Positions 7,085 through 15,900 of a stretch of DNA of 45,718 bases are shown piece after piece. The notes below the pieces were generated by a model. That model saw nothing but the letters and a program-made list of their open reading frames with translations, was not told where the DNA came from and made no database searches. Source of the DNA: Scatosoma sp045643825 (lineage in GTDB: Bacteria > Bacillota > Clostridia > Christensenellales > Borkfalkiaceae). Within the stretch, counting starts at the first letter, position 1. The number at the start of each line of letters is the position of its first letter. The stretch is from assembly GCA_045643825.1 (NCBI GenBank), contig JAZRFV010000013.1, positions 1 to 45,718 on the forward strand, given 5' to 3'. The translations under genes and the position numbers were made by a program.

Positions 7085-8608
7085 ATGTTGAAAGCTCTTT
7101 GGATAAAATTTAAAGAATCGGCGTTGTCGGTATTGCCCGTGGCGTTGATTGTGCTGATTTTAAACTGTACGCCGTTGGTAAGCTTTACCTTAACGGAAAC
7201 GGTTATTTTCGCATGCTCATCCTTGGCGCTTATCGTCGGCATTGCCCTTTTCAACCTCGGCGCGGACATCGCAATGACACCTATGGGCGAACAAATCGGT
7301 TCCGCCCTGCCCAAAGCAGGTAGGTTTAAAACCCTGCTTATCGTATGCTTGGTAATGGGTGTGTTTATCACGATTGCCGAGCCCGATCTTTCCGTACTCG
7401 CTTCGCAGGTAAAAGAGGTGATCAACAGCACCCTGCTTACCTTTGCCATCGGTATCGGTGTGGGTATTTTCCTTTTATTGAGCGTGCTGAAAATCGTGTT
7501 CCGCGTTAGCCTTTCGCAAATGCTCACCTTCTTCTATATGCTGTTGTTTGCGTTGGTATCGTTGGTGTTAATCAACGGGAACGCAAGCTTCCTTCCCCTC
7601 GCTTTTGACTCGGGTGGGGTTACCACGGGGCCTATCACCGTACCCTTTATCATGGCACTCGGTATGGGTGTTTCCGCTAGCCTTGGCGATAAAAAGGACC
7701 GTGAATCCAGCTTCGGTTTTATCGCACTTTGCTCCATCGGGCCTATCCTTGCGGTTATGCTCCTTGGTGTGTTTGCGACAGGGGAAATCGATTACAAAAT
7801 CCCCGATTATGCAATGGTGACAAGTGGCGACGTATTCTTCACCACCCTACTTCATACCATGAAAGAGGTGTTGATTGCCCTTGCCCCTATCGTTGCGTGC
7901 TTCTTCATTTTACAAATCCTGTTTATGCACTTACCGAAAAAGCGTTTACACCAAATCGTTGTGGGTATTTTCTACACCTTCTTTGGGTTGGTGGTATTCC
8001 TTGCGGCGGTTACCATCGGGTTTATGCCTATCGGGTATAAGCTTGGTGTACAGCTTGCAGAGCTTCCCACGGGTTGGCTGGTGGCGATTGCATTCGTTCT
8101 TGGCTTTGCGGTCGTACTTGCCGAGCCTGCCATCCACGTTTTGAAACGTCAGGTGGAAACGGTTACCGGCGGCGCCGTTAGTAAAACCTCGATGCTTCTC
8201 GCACTCTCTATCGGTGTAGGGCTTTCCATCGCCCTTTCCGTTATCCGTGTGGTGTTCGATTTCAGCATTTTATATTACGTAATCCCCGGGTACTTCATCT
8301 CCCTTGGCTTGGCGTTCTTCGTACCCAAGCTGTACACGGCGATTGCATTCGACTCCGGTGGGGTTGCCAGCGGACCTTTGACCTCCACCTTTATCCTTCC
8401 GTTTATCATCGGTATCTGTTTCGTGTTACAGGGTGAGAGCGCGATTCTTCTCGATGCGTTCGGTTTGGTGGCGATGGTTGCAATGACGCCCCTTATCACC
8501 ATTCAAGCCCTTGGTTTTAAGGCAATCGCGTCCAAGCATTTGCGTGAGCGTAGCGCTATGAAACGCATTTTGGACGAAGACGATGAACAAATTATTCGGT
8601 TTATGTAG
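7085..8608 (+). CDS. DUF1538 family membrane transporter
   Basis: This 507-residue polytopic membrane protein has two homologous halves, each with the signature FDSGG(V)xxGP: FDSGGVTTGPITVPF in the first and FDSGGVASGPLTSTF in the second. This is the DUF1538 family. From memory, paired DUF1538 proteins in Halomonas have been described as cation/proton antiporters (Ump); transport of a cation here is therefore plausible but not shown. The ribosome site is weak (AGAAAG). Two PII-like proteins follow within 10 bp, which suggests that transport is gated by a PII-type sensor, as AmtB is by GlnK. Confidence 0.85.
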   Translation: MLKALWIKFKESALSVLPVALIVLILNCTPLVSFTLTETVIFACSSLALIVGIALFNLGADIAMTPMGEQIGSALPKAGRFKTLLIVCLVMGVFITIAEPDLSVLASQVKEVINSTLLTFAIGIGVGIFLLLSVLKIVFRVSLSQMLTFFYMLLFALVSLVLINGNASFLPLAFDSGGVTTGPITVPFIMALGMGVSASLGDKKDRESSFGFIALCSIGPILAVMLLGVFATGEIDYKIPDYAMVTSGDVFFTTLLHTMKEVLIALAPIVACFFILQILFMHLPKKRLHQIVVGIFYTFFGLVVFLAAVTIGFMPIGYKLGVQLAELPTGWLVAIAFVLGFAVVLAEPAIHVLKRQVETVTGGAVSKTSMLLALSIGVGLSIALSVIRVVFDFSILYYVIPGYFISLGLAFFVPKLYTAIAFDSGGVASGPLTSTFILPFIIGICFVLQGESAILLDAFGLVAMVAMTPLITIQALGFKAIASKHLRERSAMKRILDEDDEQIIRFM

Positions 8609-8617
8609 GGGGCAGGT

Positions 8618-9025
8618 ATGAGATTAATCAAGAAAAATCCAAAAACTGAACAAATAAACCCTACCGCAAACGACGAGCCCTTCAATACGGATTTAAAGAA
8701 ATTAAAGCTACTCGTTACCGTAGTAAATCGTAAGAAAACGGAGTTCTACCTCGATTATTTGACGGGGTTTGAGGTCAATTTCCAAACGGCGGTGGCGGCC
8801 CAAGGTACAGCCAGCTCGGACATGATGTACCTGCTCGGCTTGGCGGATTCGGACAAGAGCGTTATTTTCAGTATCCTGCGTGAGGACCGCGTAGAGGAAG
8901 CAATGCAAGGCTTGGATGAAAAATTCCACAACCTGCGCGGCGGTAAGGGTATTGCCTTCACCATTCCCTTAACGGGAGTTATCGGCGTGGCAATCTATCG
9001 TTTTTTAAGCAACAATCGGAGGTAA
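8618..9025 (+). CDS. PII-like signalling protein, first of pair
   Basis: A 135-residue protein with a PII-type ferredoxin-like core: LKLLVTVVNRKKTEFYLDYL (first strand and helix), a divergent loop, KSVIFSILREDRVEEAMQGLDEKF (second strand and helix) and GGKGIAFTIPL near the C-terminus. It has an N-terminal extension of about 25 polar residues. It lacks the uridylylated tyrosine T-loop of classical GlnB/GlnK. It starts 9 bp after the DUF1538 stop and 6 bp before the next PII-like gene. The likely role is a regulatory subunit of the DUF1538 transporter; the ligand is unknown. Confidence 0.75.
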   Translation: MRLIKKNPKTEQINPTANDEPFNTDLKKLKLLVTVVNRKKTEFYLDYLTGFEVNFQTAVAAQGTASSDMMYLLGLADSDKSVIFSILREDRVEEAMQGLDEKFHNLRGGKGIAFTIPLTGVIGVAIYRFLSNNRR

Positions 9026-9031
9026 AAGAGT

Positions 9032-9382
9032 ATGAAATATCAACACGAAGCGATTTTTTGTATCGTAAACAGCGGTTACAGCGACGTGGTTATGGAAGCG
9101 GCGAAGAAGTTAGGCGCAGGCGGCGGTACGGTTATCAACGCCCGTGGTACGGCGCCCAAGGACGCGGAAAGTATCTTCGGTATCACGATTGAGCCTGAAA
9201 AAGAAATTGTTATGATTCTCGTGCCCACCTCTATTAAAGCAAACGTATTGCACGCCTTATATCAAGAGGCTGGCTTGGATACGCCTGGTCAAGGCATTGC
9301 GTTTGCGTTGCCCGTGGACAGCGTGGTTGGGCTTTCCGCCCCTGCTAAACCCGAAAAAACGGAGAAACCTCGCAAAGAATAA
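9032..9382 (+). CDS. PII-like signalling protein, second of pair
   Basis: A 116-residue PII-family protein. It shows the core more clearly than its neighbour: AIFCIVNSGYSDVVMEAAKK, the glycine-rich GAGGGTVINARGT before a shortened T-loop, FGITIEPEKEIVMILVP, and PGQGIAFALPVDSVVG at the C-terminal strand. The last 15 residues are a charged tail (PEKTEKPRKE). The ribosome site is GGAGGT. The two PII-like proteins differ enough that a heterotrimer or two sensors with different ligands are both possible. The operon ends at a strong terminator 19 bp later. Confidence 0.82.
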   Translation: MKYQHEAIFCIVNSGYSDVVMEAAKKLGAGGGTVINARGTAPKDAESIFGITIEPEKEIVMILVPTSIKANVLHALYQEAGLDTPGQGIAFALPVDSVVGLSAPAKPEKTEKPRKE

Positions 9383-9400
9383 TTGTATAAACGCAACAAA

Positions 9401-9434
9401 AAAGAGCGATTGCTGTTAAGCAAATCGCTCTTTT
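9401..9434. terminator. Terminator between PII operon and oxidoreductase gene
   Basis: AAGAGCGATTGCT pairs with AGCAAATCGCTCTT (one bulged base, GTTA loop), followed by TTTT-C-ATTTTT and preceded by an A run. It serves the plus-strand operon and probably the convergent minus-strand oxidoreductase. Confidence 0.88.
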
Positions 9435-9449
9435 CATTTTTACCAGATA

Positions 9450-10766
9450 TTAGTCTTTATGTACCTTGCAGGCTACACCCGATTTTCTCGATTTTTCCGC
9501 CGCAAGTGCCATCAAATGGCTCTCGATGGATCTATCCAAGGTCGTACCTGCCGTACCCTTACCCGACAATGCATCGTACAAATCGCCAACCATCATCAAA
9601 TCGCCACCGCCGTGACCGAAGGTATCGTTGGTTGCCACCTTCAAAATCTCTTTGATACTCAAGAAGCGGCTACCATGTCCGTAACGAGATACACGGATGT
9701 AGTCGTTATCCTCGTCCATTTCGATTTCACCAAGGGTGCCGTGGAATACCATTTTTCTACCAGGGAGTGCCGTGAAACCCGTCATCGTGAGGTTGGCTTT
9801 TACACCGTTATTGAACTTCATGGATACGATTTGGTGGTCCACAACGTTGTTGTCGCAGGCGAATACACATCTACCGTAGCCGTTGTTTTCGTACGCCTTT
9901 CTAATCGATTCGTCCGTGATGGGACGGGTGCTGTCTACAACGTTGAAGGGCCAGCCTTGGGCTCTGAATTCCATATTCACGTCAGGCTTATCCTTAATCC
10001 AGTCGAAATCTCTCTTACGTCTTTCCACATAGAGTCTTTCCGCGCTGTAAATACAATCGTGGATATACTTACAATCCGCGCAATGATCCGCCGCGCCTTC
10101 GGGTTGATTTTCCTTCTTGAAGAACGCCAAATCCCCCACCGAATACACGGTGTCACACATAGAATCGGCATACCATTGCAAAAGGTCTAAATCGTGGCAG
10201 CATTTTGCCATAATCATGGGCGAGGTTTCCTCGTCGCTTCTCCAATTACCACGCACGAAACTGTGGGCCTGGTGCCAATAGGCAACCTGCTCTAACCAAT
10301 CGATGCAAACGAGCTTACCGATTTCACCCGCATCCAACATTTCCTTGACTTTTACATACGCAGGTGCATAACGTAAAACGTGGCAAACGATTACCTTACC
10401 GCCGTACTTTTTATACGCATCCAACAACGCAAGAAGCTCTTCTTCCACGGGCGAGATGGGTTTTTCCAAAAGCACATCGTAACCAAGCTCCAACGCCTTG
10501 ATACACATCCTTACGTGGTCACGATCCTGCGTCGCGATAACGAGCGCGTCCGAACGCGTTTCCTTGAAGAATTCGTTCTCATCCAAGAAGCAAGCTTCGT
10601 CGGGTAAGTTCCAATCCTCCTTCGCCCAGTTCAATTTGCCTTCATCCGAATCGCAAACGGCAGCAATTTCAAATTTGCCCTTGTAGTTTACCGTCATACA
10701 TTTCCCATAGGTGAAATGCCCACGGGAACCGCAACCGATGATAGAAACCGTAAAAACTTTATCCAT
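9450..10766 (-). CDS. Gfo/Idh/MocA family NAD(P)-dependent oxidoreductase
   Basis: The 438-residue cytoplasmic protein has an N-terminal Rossmann fold with VSIIGCGSRG (8-16) and the conserved EKP (LLEKPISP) that carries the catalytic lysine of the family. The C-terminal substrate domain contains CCHDLDLLQW and an unusual cysteine cluster, CADCKYIHDC, whose spacing could bind a metal. Members oxidise or isomerise sugars and sugar derivatives. It starts 15 bp after the rhamnosidase stop, so it probably handles a sugar released by that enzyme; the exact substrate cannot be read from sequence. The ribosome site is AGAGGAAAG. Confidence 0.88.
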   Translation of the reverse strand: MDKVFTVSIIGCGSRGHFTYGKCMTVNYKGKFEIAAVCDSDEGKLNWAKEDWNLPDEACFLDENEFFKETRSDALVIATQDRDHVRMCIKALELGYDVLLEKPISPVEEELLALLDAYKKYGGKVIVCHVLRYAPAYVKVKEMLDAGEIGKLVCIDWLEQVAYWHQAHSFVRGNWRSDEETSPMIMAKCCHDLDLLQWYADSMCDTVYSVGDLAFFKKENQPEGAADHCADCKYIHDCIYSAERLYVERRKRDFDWIKDKPDVNMEFRAQGWPFNVVDSTRPITDESIRKAYENNGYGRCVFACDNNVVDHQIVSMKFNNGVKANLTMTGFTALPGRKMVFHGTLGEIEMDEDNDYIRVSRYGHGSRFLSIKEILKVATNDTFGHGGGDLMMVGDLYDALSGKGTAGTTLDRSIESHLMALAAEKSRKSGVACKVHKD

Positions 10767-10781
10767 AATACTTTCCTCTTT

Positions 10782-12923
10782 TTATTTCACAACGGCAAGC
10801 CAATGATTGCCGTCTTTTTTCATAGAAATGATTTCATAACCTGTGAAATCCACCACGCAGTCTACACCCTCGTCCGCCGTAATTTCTACACGGTAATCGC
10901 ATACCTGGTGGCTCCATTCCACAAAAATCTTCCCTTTTACCGAGCGGTATTCCCCTCTTGCAAAGCCCAATTCCCTCGACAGCGACGGATGGATAACCAC
11001 CCTGCCGTCGTCGTTTAATTTAATACCCAAAACGTAAGCGTAGAACCACTCCACACACGAGCCGAGGCTGTAATGGTTGAAGGAATTCATACCAGGGGTT
11101 TCAAAGCCCTTTTCCTTGGTGTAGCCATTCCAACGTTCCCAAATCGTTGTCGCGCCCTGCAAAACGGTATAACCCCAAGAAGGATACTCCGTTTCTTTGG
11201 CGAGCTTATACGCCAAATCCACCTCACCCACCTCGCACAATGCAGGCAAAAGGTATTTCACCCCGATAAAGCCCGTCGTCAGCTTATTCCCTGCACGACG
11301 TATGCTCTCGATGAAGTGGGTCTTGATTTCCTCCGCAGTCACGTATCCAACGGACAAAGCAAAGGCATAGATGGTTTGCGAATCGCCGACAAGCCGTCCA
11401 TTTTCCTCACGGTAATGTAAGCGGAACGCCCTTTTTGCTTGTTCGTAAACCGCCTCGTACTGCTCCGCAAGGGCATTTTTACCCAAAATGGCGTACATCC
11501 TTGCAATCAACCGCGCGGATAACCCCAAGAAGCATTGGCTGATGCCGTCGATATCTTCCGCACGCACCACCGAAAGCCAATCCCCAAACGGGTTTTCTAT
11601 CTTAATGAGTCCATCGACCGTTTTAGATAAATAATAGTTAAGATGCTTCACGGCATAGGGTAAATTCTCTTCCAAAATTCGCTTGTCACGGTAATGTAAA
11701 TAATGGGTATAAGGGATCACGCAAATGACGTCCGCCCAACCAGGCACCCCTGCCGTCGAAACGGATACGGGGATGAAAAAAGGCACCAGGGAAGGCACTT
11801 TTCCGTCAGGAAGCATATCCTCACGGATAAGCCGTAAATAATTTGCAAAAAATCGGTTACAATCGGCGTTGAACATGGCGGAATTGCAAAAAACCTGCGC
11901 GTCCCCCGTCCAGCCTAATCGTTCGTCCCTTTGTGGACAATCGGTGGGGATGCTGATAAAATTCCCCTTTTGCCCCCACAGCGCGTTTTCATATACACGA
12001 TTTATAATTTCGTCCGAGCAGGTAAATTTGCCGTGGTAATCCATCGCCTGCGACAATGCAATGCCCTGGATATCCGTTAAATCCAGCTCGCCGTCCCAGG
12101 TAATCTCTACGTAGCGGAAGCCGTGGAAGGTGAATTTCGGATCGAAGAAATCCTTCCCACCCGAACAAATCAACCGATCCGTTGCCTTTGCCCAACGCAG
12201 GTTTTCGTAGTAGAGCGTACCATCCTCGTTTAACATTTCCGCATGCCGTACAGTAACGGTTGCCCCCCTCTCGCCTTGCGCGTAGAAGTTTAAAAACCCT
12301 GCGAAATTTTGCTTAAAATCCAAACGGAGCAAGCCCTTTTCTTGTAAAAGCACTTCGGGTATCAGCTCGGTTATCCTTCTCGTCGGCTCGTAATCATATT
12401 CCAAAAAACGAGTTTCGTGTTCATATACCTTGGCAAAGGGTAAGCCGTCAATATCCTGCCCTTCCTTGGTAAAATCCACCGTTTCCCCGTGAAAAAGGGA
12501 GGCGTTTACGATGTGAGAATCCCCCACCCGCCAAGCCTCGTCGGTGACGATGGTTTCCGTCTCGCCGTCCGTATAGGTCAAGGTGATTTCGGCAAAAATT
12601 GCCTGCTTATCCCCATACACCTGCGTTTTTCTCGTATAGCCCAACATACCCGAATACCACCCCTCGGCAACGGTCACCTCGATGAGGTTTTCCGCACCCA
12701 AATACGGGGTTATATCGTACGGACAAAGATGGATATAATGGTTATAATTCGTCCAGCCGGGCATAAAGTAATCCTCTATCTCCCGTCCGTTGATTTTTAC
12801 ACGCAAAATCCCCAATGCCGAGATACGCAGTACGCATCCCTGCAAAGGTTTTTTCACGGTAAAGCGCCGATAAAAGGTCGGCAAAAATCCGCCTTGATCA
12901 TCAAGGCTTCGTACTATCCACAT
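10782..12923 (-). CDS. Alpha-L-rhamnosidase (GH78 family)
   Basis: This 713-residue enzyme releases terminal alpha-L-rhamnose from glycans or glycosides. The N-terminal beta-sandwich includes LGILRVKINGREI and YDITPYL; the alpha/alpha-barrel holds the GH78 signature DCPQRDERLGWTGDAQVF near residue 325, with the acidic residues of the known active site, and a second acidic residue in TTIWERWNGYT near 597. No signal peptide is seen, so it should act inside the cell on imported oligosaccharides. The start is uncertain: I use ATG at 12923 (MWIVRSLDDQGGF). An in-frame GTG at 12971 would put the first 16 codons inside a strong hairpin. Neither start has a good ribosome site. Confidence 0.9.
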   Translation of the reverse strand: MWIVRSLDDQGGFLPTFYRRFTVKKPLQGCVLRISALGILRVKINGREIEDYFMPGWTNYNHYIHLCPYDITPYLGAENLIEVTVAEGWYSGMLGYTRKTQVYGDKQAIFAEITLTYTDGETETIVTDEAWRVGDSHIVNASLFHGETVDFTKEGQDIDGLPFAKVYEHETRFLEYDYEPTRRITELIPEVLLQEKGLLRLDFKQNFAGFLNFYAQGERGATVTVRHAEMLNEDGTLYYENLRWAKATDRLICSGGKDFFDPKFTFHGFRYVEITWDGELDLTDIQGIALSQAMDYHGKFTCSDEIINRVYENALWGQKGNFISIPTDCPQRDERLGWTGDAQVFCNSAMFNADCNRFFANYLRLIREDMLPDGKVPSLVPFFIPVSVSTAGVPGWADVICVIPYTHYLHYRDKRILEENLPYAVKHLNYYLSKTVDGLIKIENPFGDWLSVVRAEDIDGISQCFLGLSARLIARMYAILGKNALAEQYEAVYEQAKRAFRLHYREENGRLVGDSQTIYAFALSVGYVTAEEIKTHFIESIRRAGNKLTTGFIGVKYLLPALCEVGEVDLAYKLAKETEYPSWGYTVLQGATTIWERWNGYTKEKGFETPGMNSFNHYSLGSCVEWFYAYVLGIKLNDDGRVVIHPSLSRELGFARGEYRSVKGKIFVEWSHQVCDYRVEITADEGVDCVVDFTGYEIISMKKDGNHWLAVVK

Positions 12924-12952
12924 AAAAATACCAAACTGCCGTTTTTTAGTAT

Positions 12953-12988
12953 CCGTGGCGCGGTTTCCCACGCCACGGAACTTTTTTT
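12953..12988. terminator. Terminator-like hairpin with its T tract on the plus strand
   Basis: CCGTGGCG (12953-12960) pairs with CGCCACGG (12971-12978) around a 10-base loop. Seven T follow on the plus strand (12982-12988). On the minus strand, where the surrounding genes are read, the hairpin is preceded by the A tract and followed by ATACTAAAAAA, so there is no U tract to end transcription. It may act as an RNA stabiliser or partial attenuator between the giant gene and the rhamnosidase, or stop antisense transcription. Confidence 0.6.
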
Positions 12989-12999
12989 AGCTCAAATGA

Positions 13000-15900
13000 T
13001 TAGATTCTGTCAAGCGTGATTACGTGGTCAAGATAGCTATGCTGACCGGTTACAAAATCTCTGTCAAAGTATTGGAATACGATGCTTACGTTTGCAAAAC
13101 CACCGTTCGGGTACGCCTTTTCGATTGCTGCATTCAACGAATCCATATCAATCATAATGATACCGCTACCTGCAGCGCCCGTCTTATCGTAACCGTATTC
13201 AACGAGGTCGTACAATACGCCTTCCGTTACCACTTCGTTGTCCATACCATAGTTGAGTACGATGTAGAAGTTGTAGCCGTCTTCCATTTCCCAGAATTCG
13301 CCAAGTCTATTGAAGAAACCAACGGTGTAGCCGTCGTAGTCCGCCGTCAAGTCTTCCACGATAAAGTTACCGTCGTAGCCCTTTTCGTTTTCCAAACCAC
13401 AATCCCAGCATACGTAGGTTTCGCCGTTCCATTCGTACTTGTGCGAAGGTTGGACATAATCGTAATATTCCGTCACACCACAATACGAGCAATACATAAT
13501 ATCCGTACCGTACTGCGTACAGGAATCCTTGATATAGGTGTTATGAGGCAATGCGTGTTCAATACCCGTCCAATAGCCCCAACGGTTGCCAGTAATGTCG
13601 AATTCGATATGCGTGTATTCGCAAACGTTGAATTTCTTCATCCAGCCTTGACCGTCTTGGCCATTCCAATGGTAAATCCATCTGCCGAAGCGGTCGTACT
13701 TGTTAACAATCTTCAAGCCACAGCCAAGACAAACCTCTTCGTTTACCCGTACGTCGCCTTCCATATAGCTTTGCGTATCCCAACGGTGAGCCATATACTT
13801 GCCTTTACCCGTCTTTTGGAAGAGCAAGGTCGTACCATTGTAGATACGGCAGGTCACTTCTTCCGTACGCCAGCAGCTTTCATCTTCGTAATAATATTCT
13901 CTTGCGAGGGTGTAATGGAAACCACATTCCGTTACCCAACAACCGTAAAGGCTATCATAATCGTAATCATGTTCCCAATTGCCGTATTGGTAACCCATAT
14001 CGCATACGCCGTAAATGTTAAATTCGTTGTTTACCACTTTACCGCAAGCACATTCGTACCATTCTACGTAATTGTAACCACAATGTACGGTGAAGGATTG
14101 CTTGTGCATGAAGGTGATATGGCCATAGACTTCGTAGCTATCTTCTACGGTACCACAGCTTGCACATTCGTAGTAGCACATTACACCGTCTTCACAGTCG
14201 GTAGAGCCGGGCAAGAGTTCGTAACGATTACGGAAGCCCGCGTGTTCAACACCGCTCGAGGAGTCAATACGCTGACCTGCCTGATTCAAGGTGTAGAGCG
14301 TATACGTACAGTTCGCACCGTATACCTTTTCCCAACCTTCACCAGCAAGTCTATCCATATAATATACTTTTCTGCCGTGTTCGTCGTACTTTTCTTCGTA
14401 GTGGTAGTTCCACGTACCGCATTCTTCACAATATTCTTCACGGATATAAACGCCGTCGTCCGTTGCGCCTTCTTCAAAACGCCAATTGTGTCTTGCCTCT
14501 GCATAGCTGAAGGCAACCTCTTGACCGTTGAAATTGTATACGAGGTAATAGGTTACCGTACAACCGCTGGTTCTTTCCGCATAACTTTCCACCGTATAAA
14601 CGTAGCCACATTCCATACAGGTGTAAACTTCCTTGCGGGTTTCATAACCGAGCTCGTCATTCCAATCGTTATATTCTTCTTCCCAATTGAAATTGCAACC
14701 GTAGTAATCTACCCACAAGCCCTTGTGCATAATTCCTACGTAACCGCAGGCACAGTTTTCACCATATACCCTGATTTCGCCACAAGGTGCATAGGTCGTA
14801 AAGATTTCTTGATGTCTGCTATCATGCCAATACGACTCGTAGGTCTCTCTCGTAGTGCCACATACGGTACAGCCGTAGGTTACGTACACACCTGCTTCGC
14901 AGTTCTTTTCACTCGTCATGAACTCGTAGGAGTAACCCCAGTTATGGTTTTCTTCCGTGTAGCCCTTTTCTACCTCGCCTTTCGAGTTGAAGTAGTACCA
15001 GGTAGCCGTACATTCGTCATATTCTACGTAGTAACCGCTACCATCTTCATGTACTTCACGGATAATACGGCCTTGTGCGTCGTAGGTGGTCGATCTTTCA
15101 ACCTTACCGCAAGTCGTACACTTGTACGAATCTACACGGTTGCCATCTTCGTCCGTTTCCATTACCTTATCCATGTTGTGAGAGGTGTAGGTTTCCGTAT
15201 AAGCGAATTCCCAAACGGCGTTACCGTTTACGTATGCGCCACCCGTGATATTTACGGTTTGCGTACAACCTTCTACCGTGAATTCCGCCGAAGCAACGAC
15301 ACGCGCGCCACACTTCGTACATTCTGCACCCATTTCCGTTTCGGTTTGGAAATATTCTAACGCGCAATCTTCCGACATGATATCGTTGAATTGTGCACAC
15401 TCACCGCAAGCACATTCTCTTGCTTCTACGTAAATCGTACCGCAAGGGGTGGAAATTTCCTTCATGTAAGGATCGCCGTAGTAGTGTTCTCCAGGTCTGC
15501 CCGATTGCGTACCCAACGATACGCCGCAATCCGCACAGAATCTTTCCATGGTAATGCCGTGCAAACAGCTGCTTGCATACCAAGGCAAGCTTACCACCGT
15601 GGTGTAACCGTTTCTACCATGGCTTTCGGAGGTGGTCGTCTTATAATCGCCGTCCTTGTTAAAGTAGGTGTAGGTAGCAACACATCCTTCATATTCCACG
15701 CGGTAGCCTTCGCCCTTGTCGTTTTCGTAGTAAACCTCTTGACCTTCGTCCGTCAGTTTTCTTATACAAATGATTGCACCACATTGACAGGTTTCCGTCA
15801 TTACTCTGCAACCGTCTACGTAGTCTTCGCTGTAATTGATATATCTATGGTTTGCAACGCTGTACGATTGTTCAAATACCACAACGCCGTTTACGATAAT

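Noticed and set aside
12953..12988. Minus-strand terminator of the giant gene
   Set aside because: The stem fits but the minus strand lacks a U tract, so I describe it as terminator-like with plus-strand polarity.
13024..15360. Long plus-strand open frame (778 codons) opposite the giant gene
   Set aside because: It mirrors the reading frame of the giant Cys-rich gene. There is no ribosome site, no recognisable domain and an odd composition. Codon bias of the minus-strand gene explains the lack of stops.
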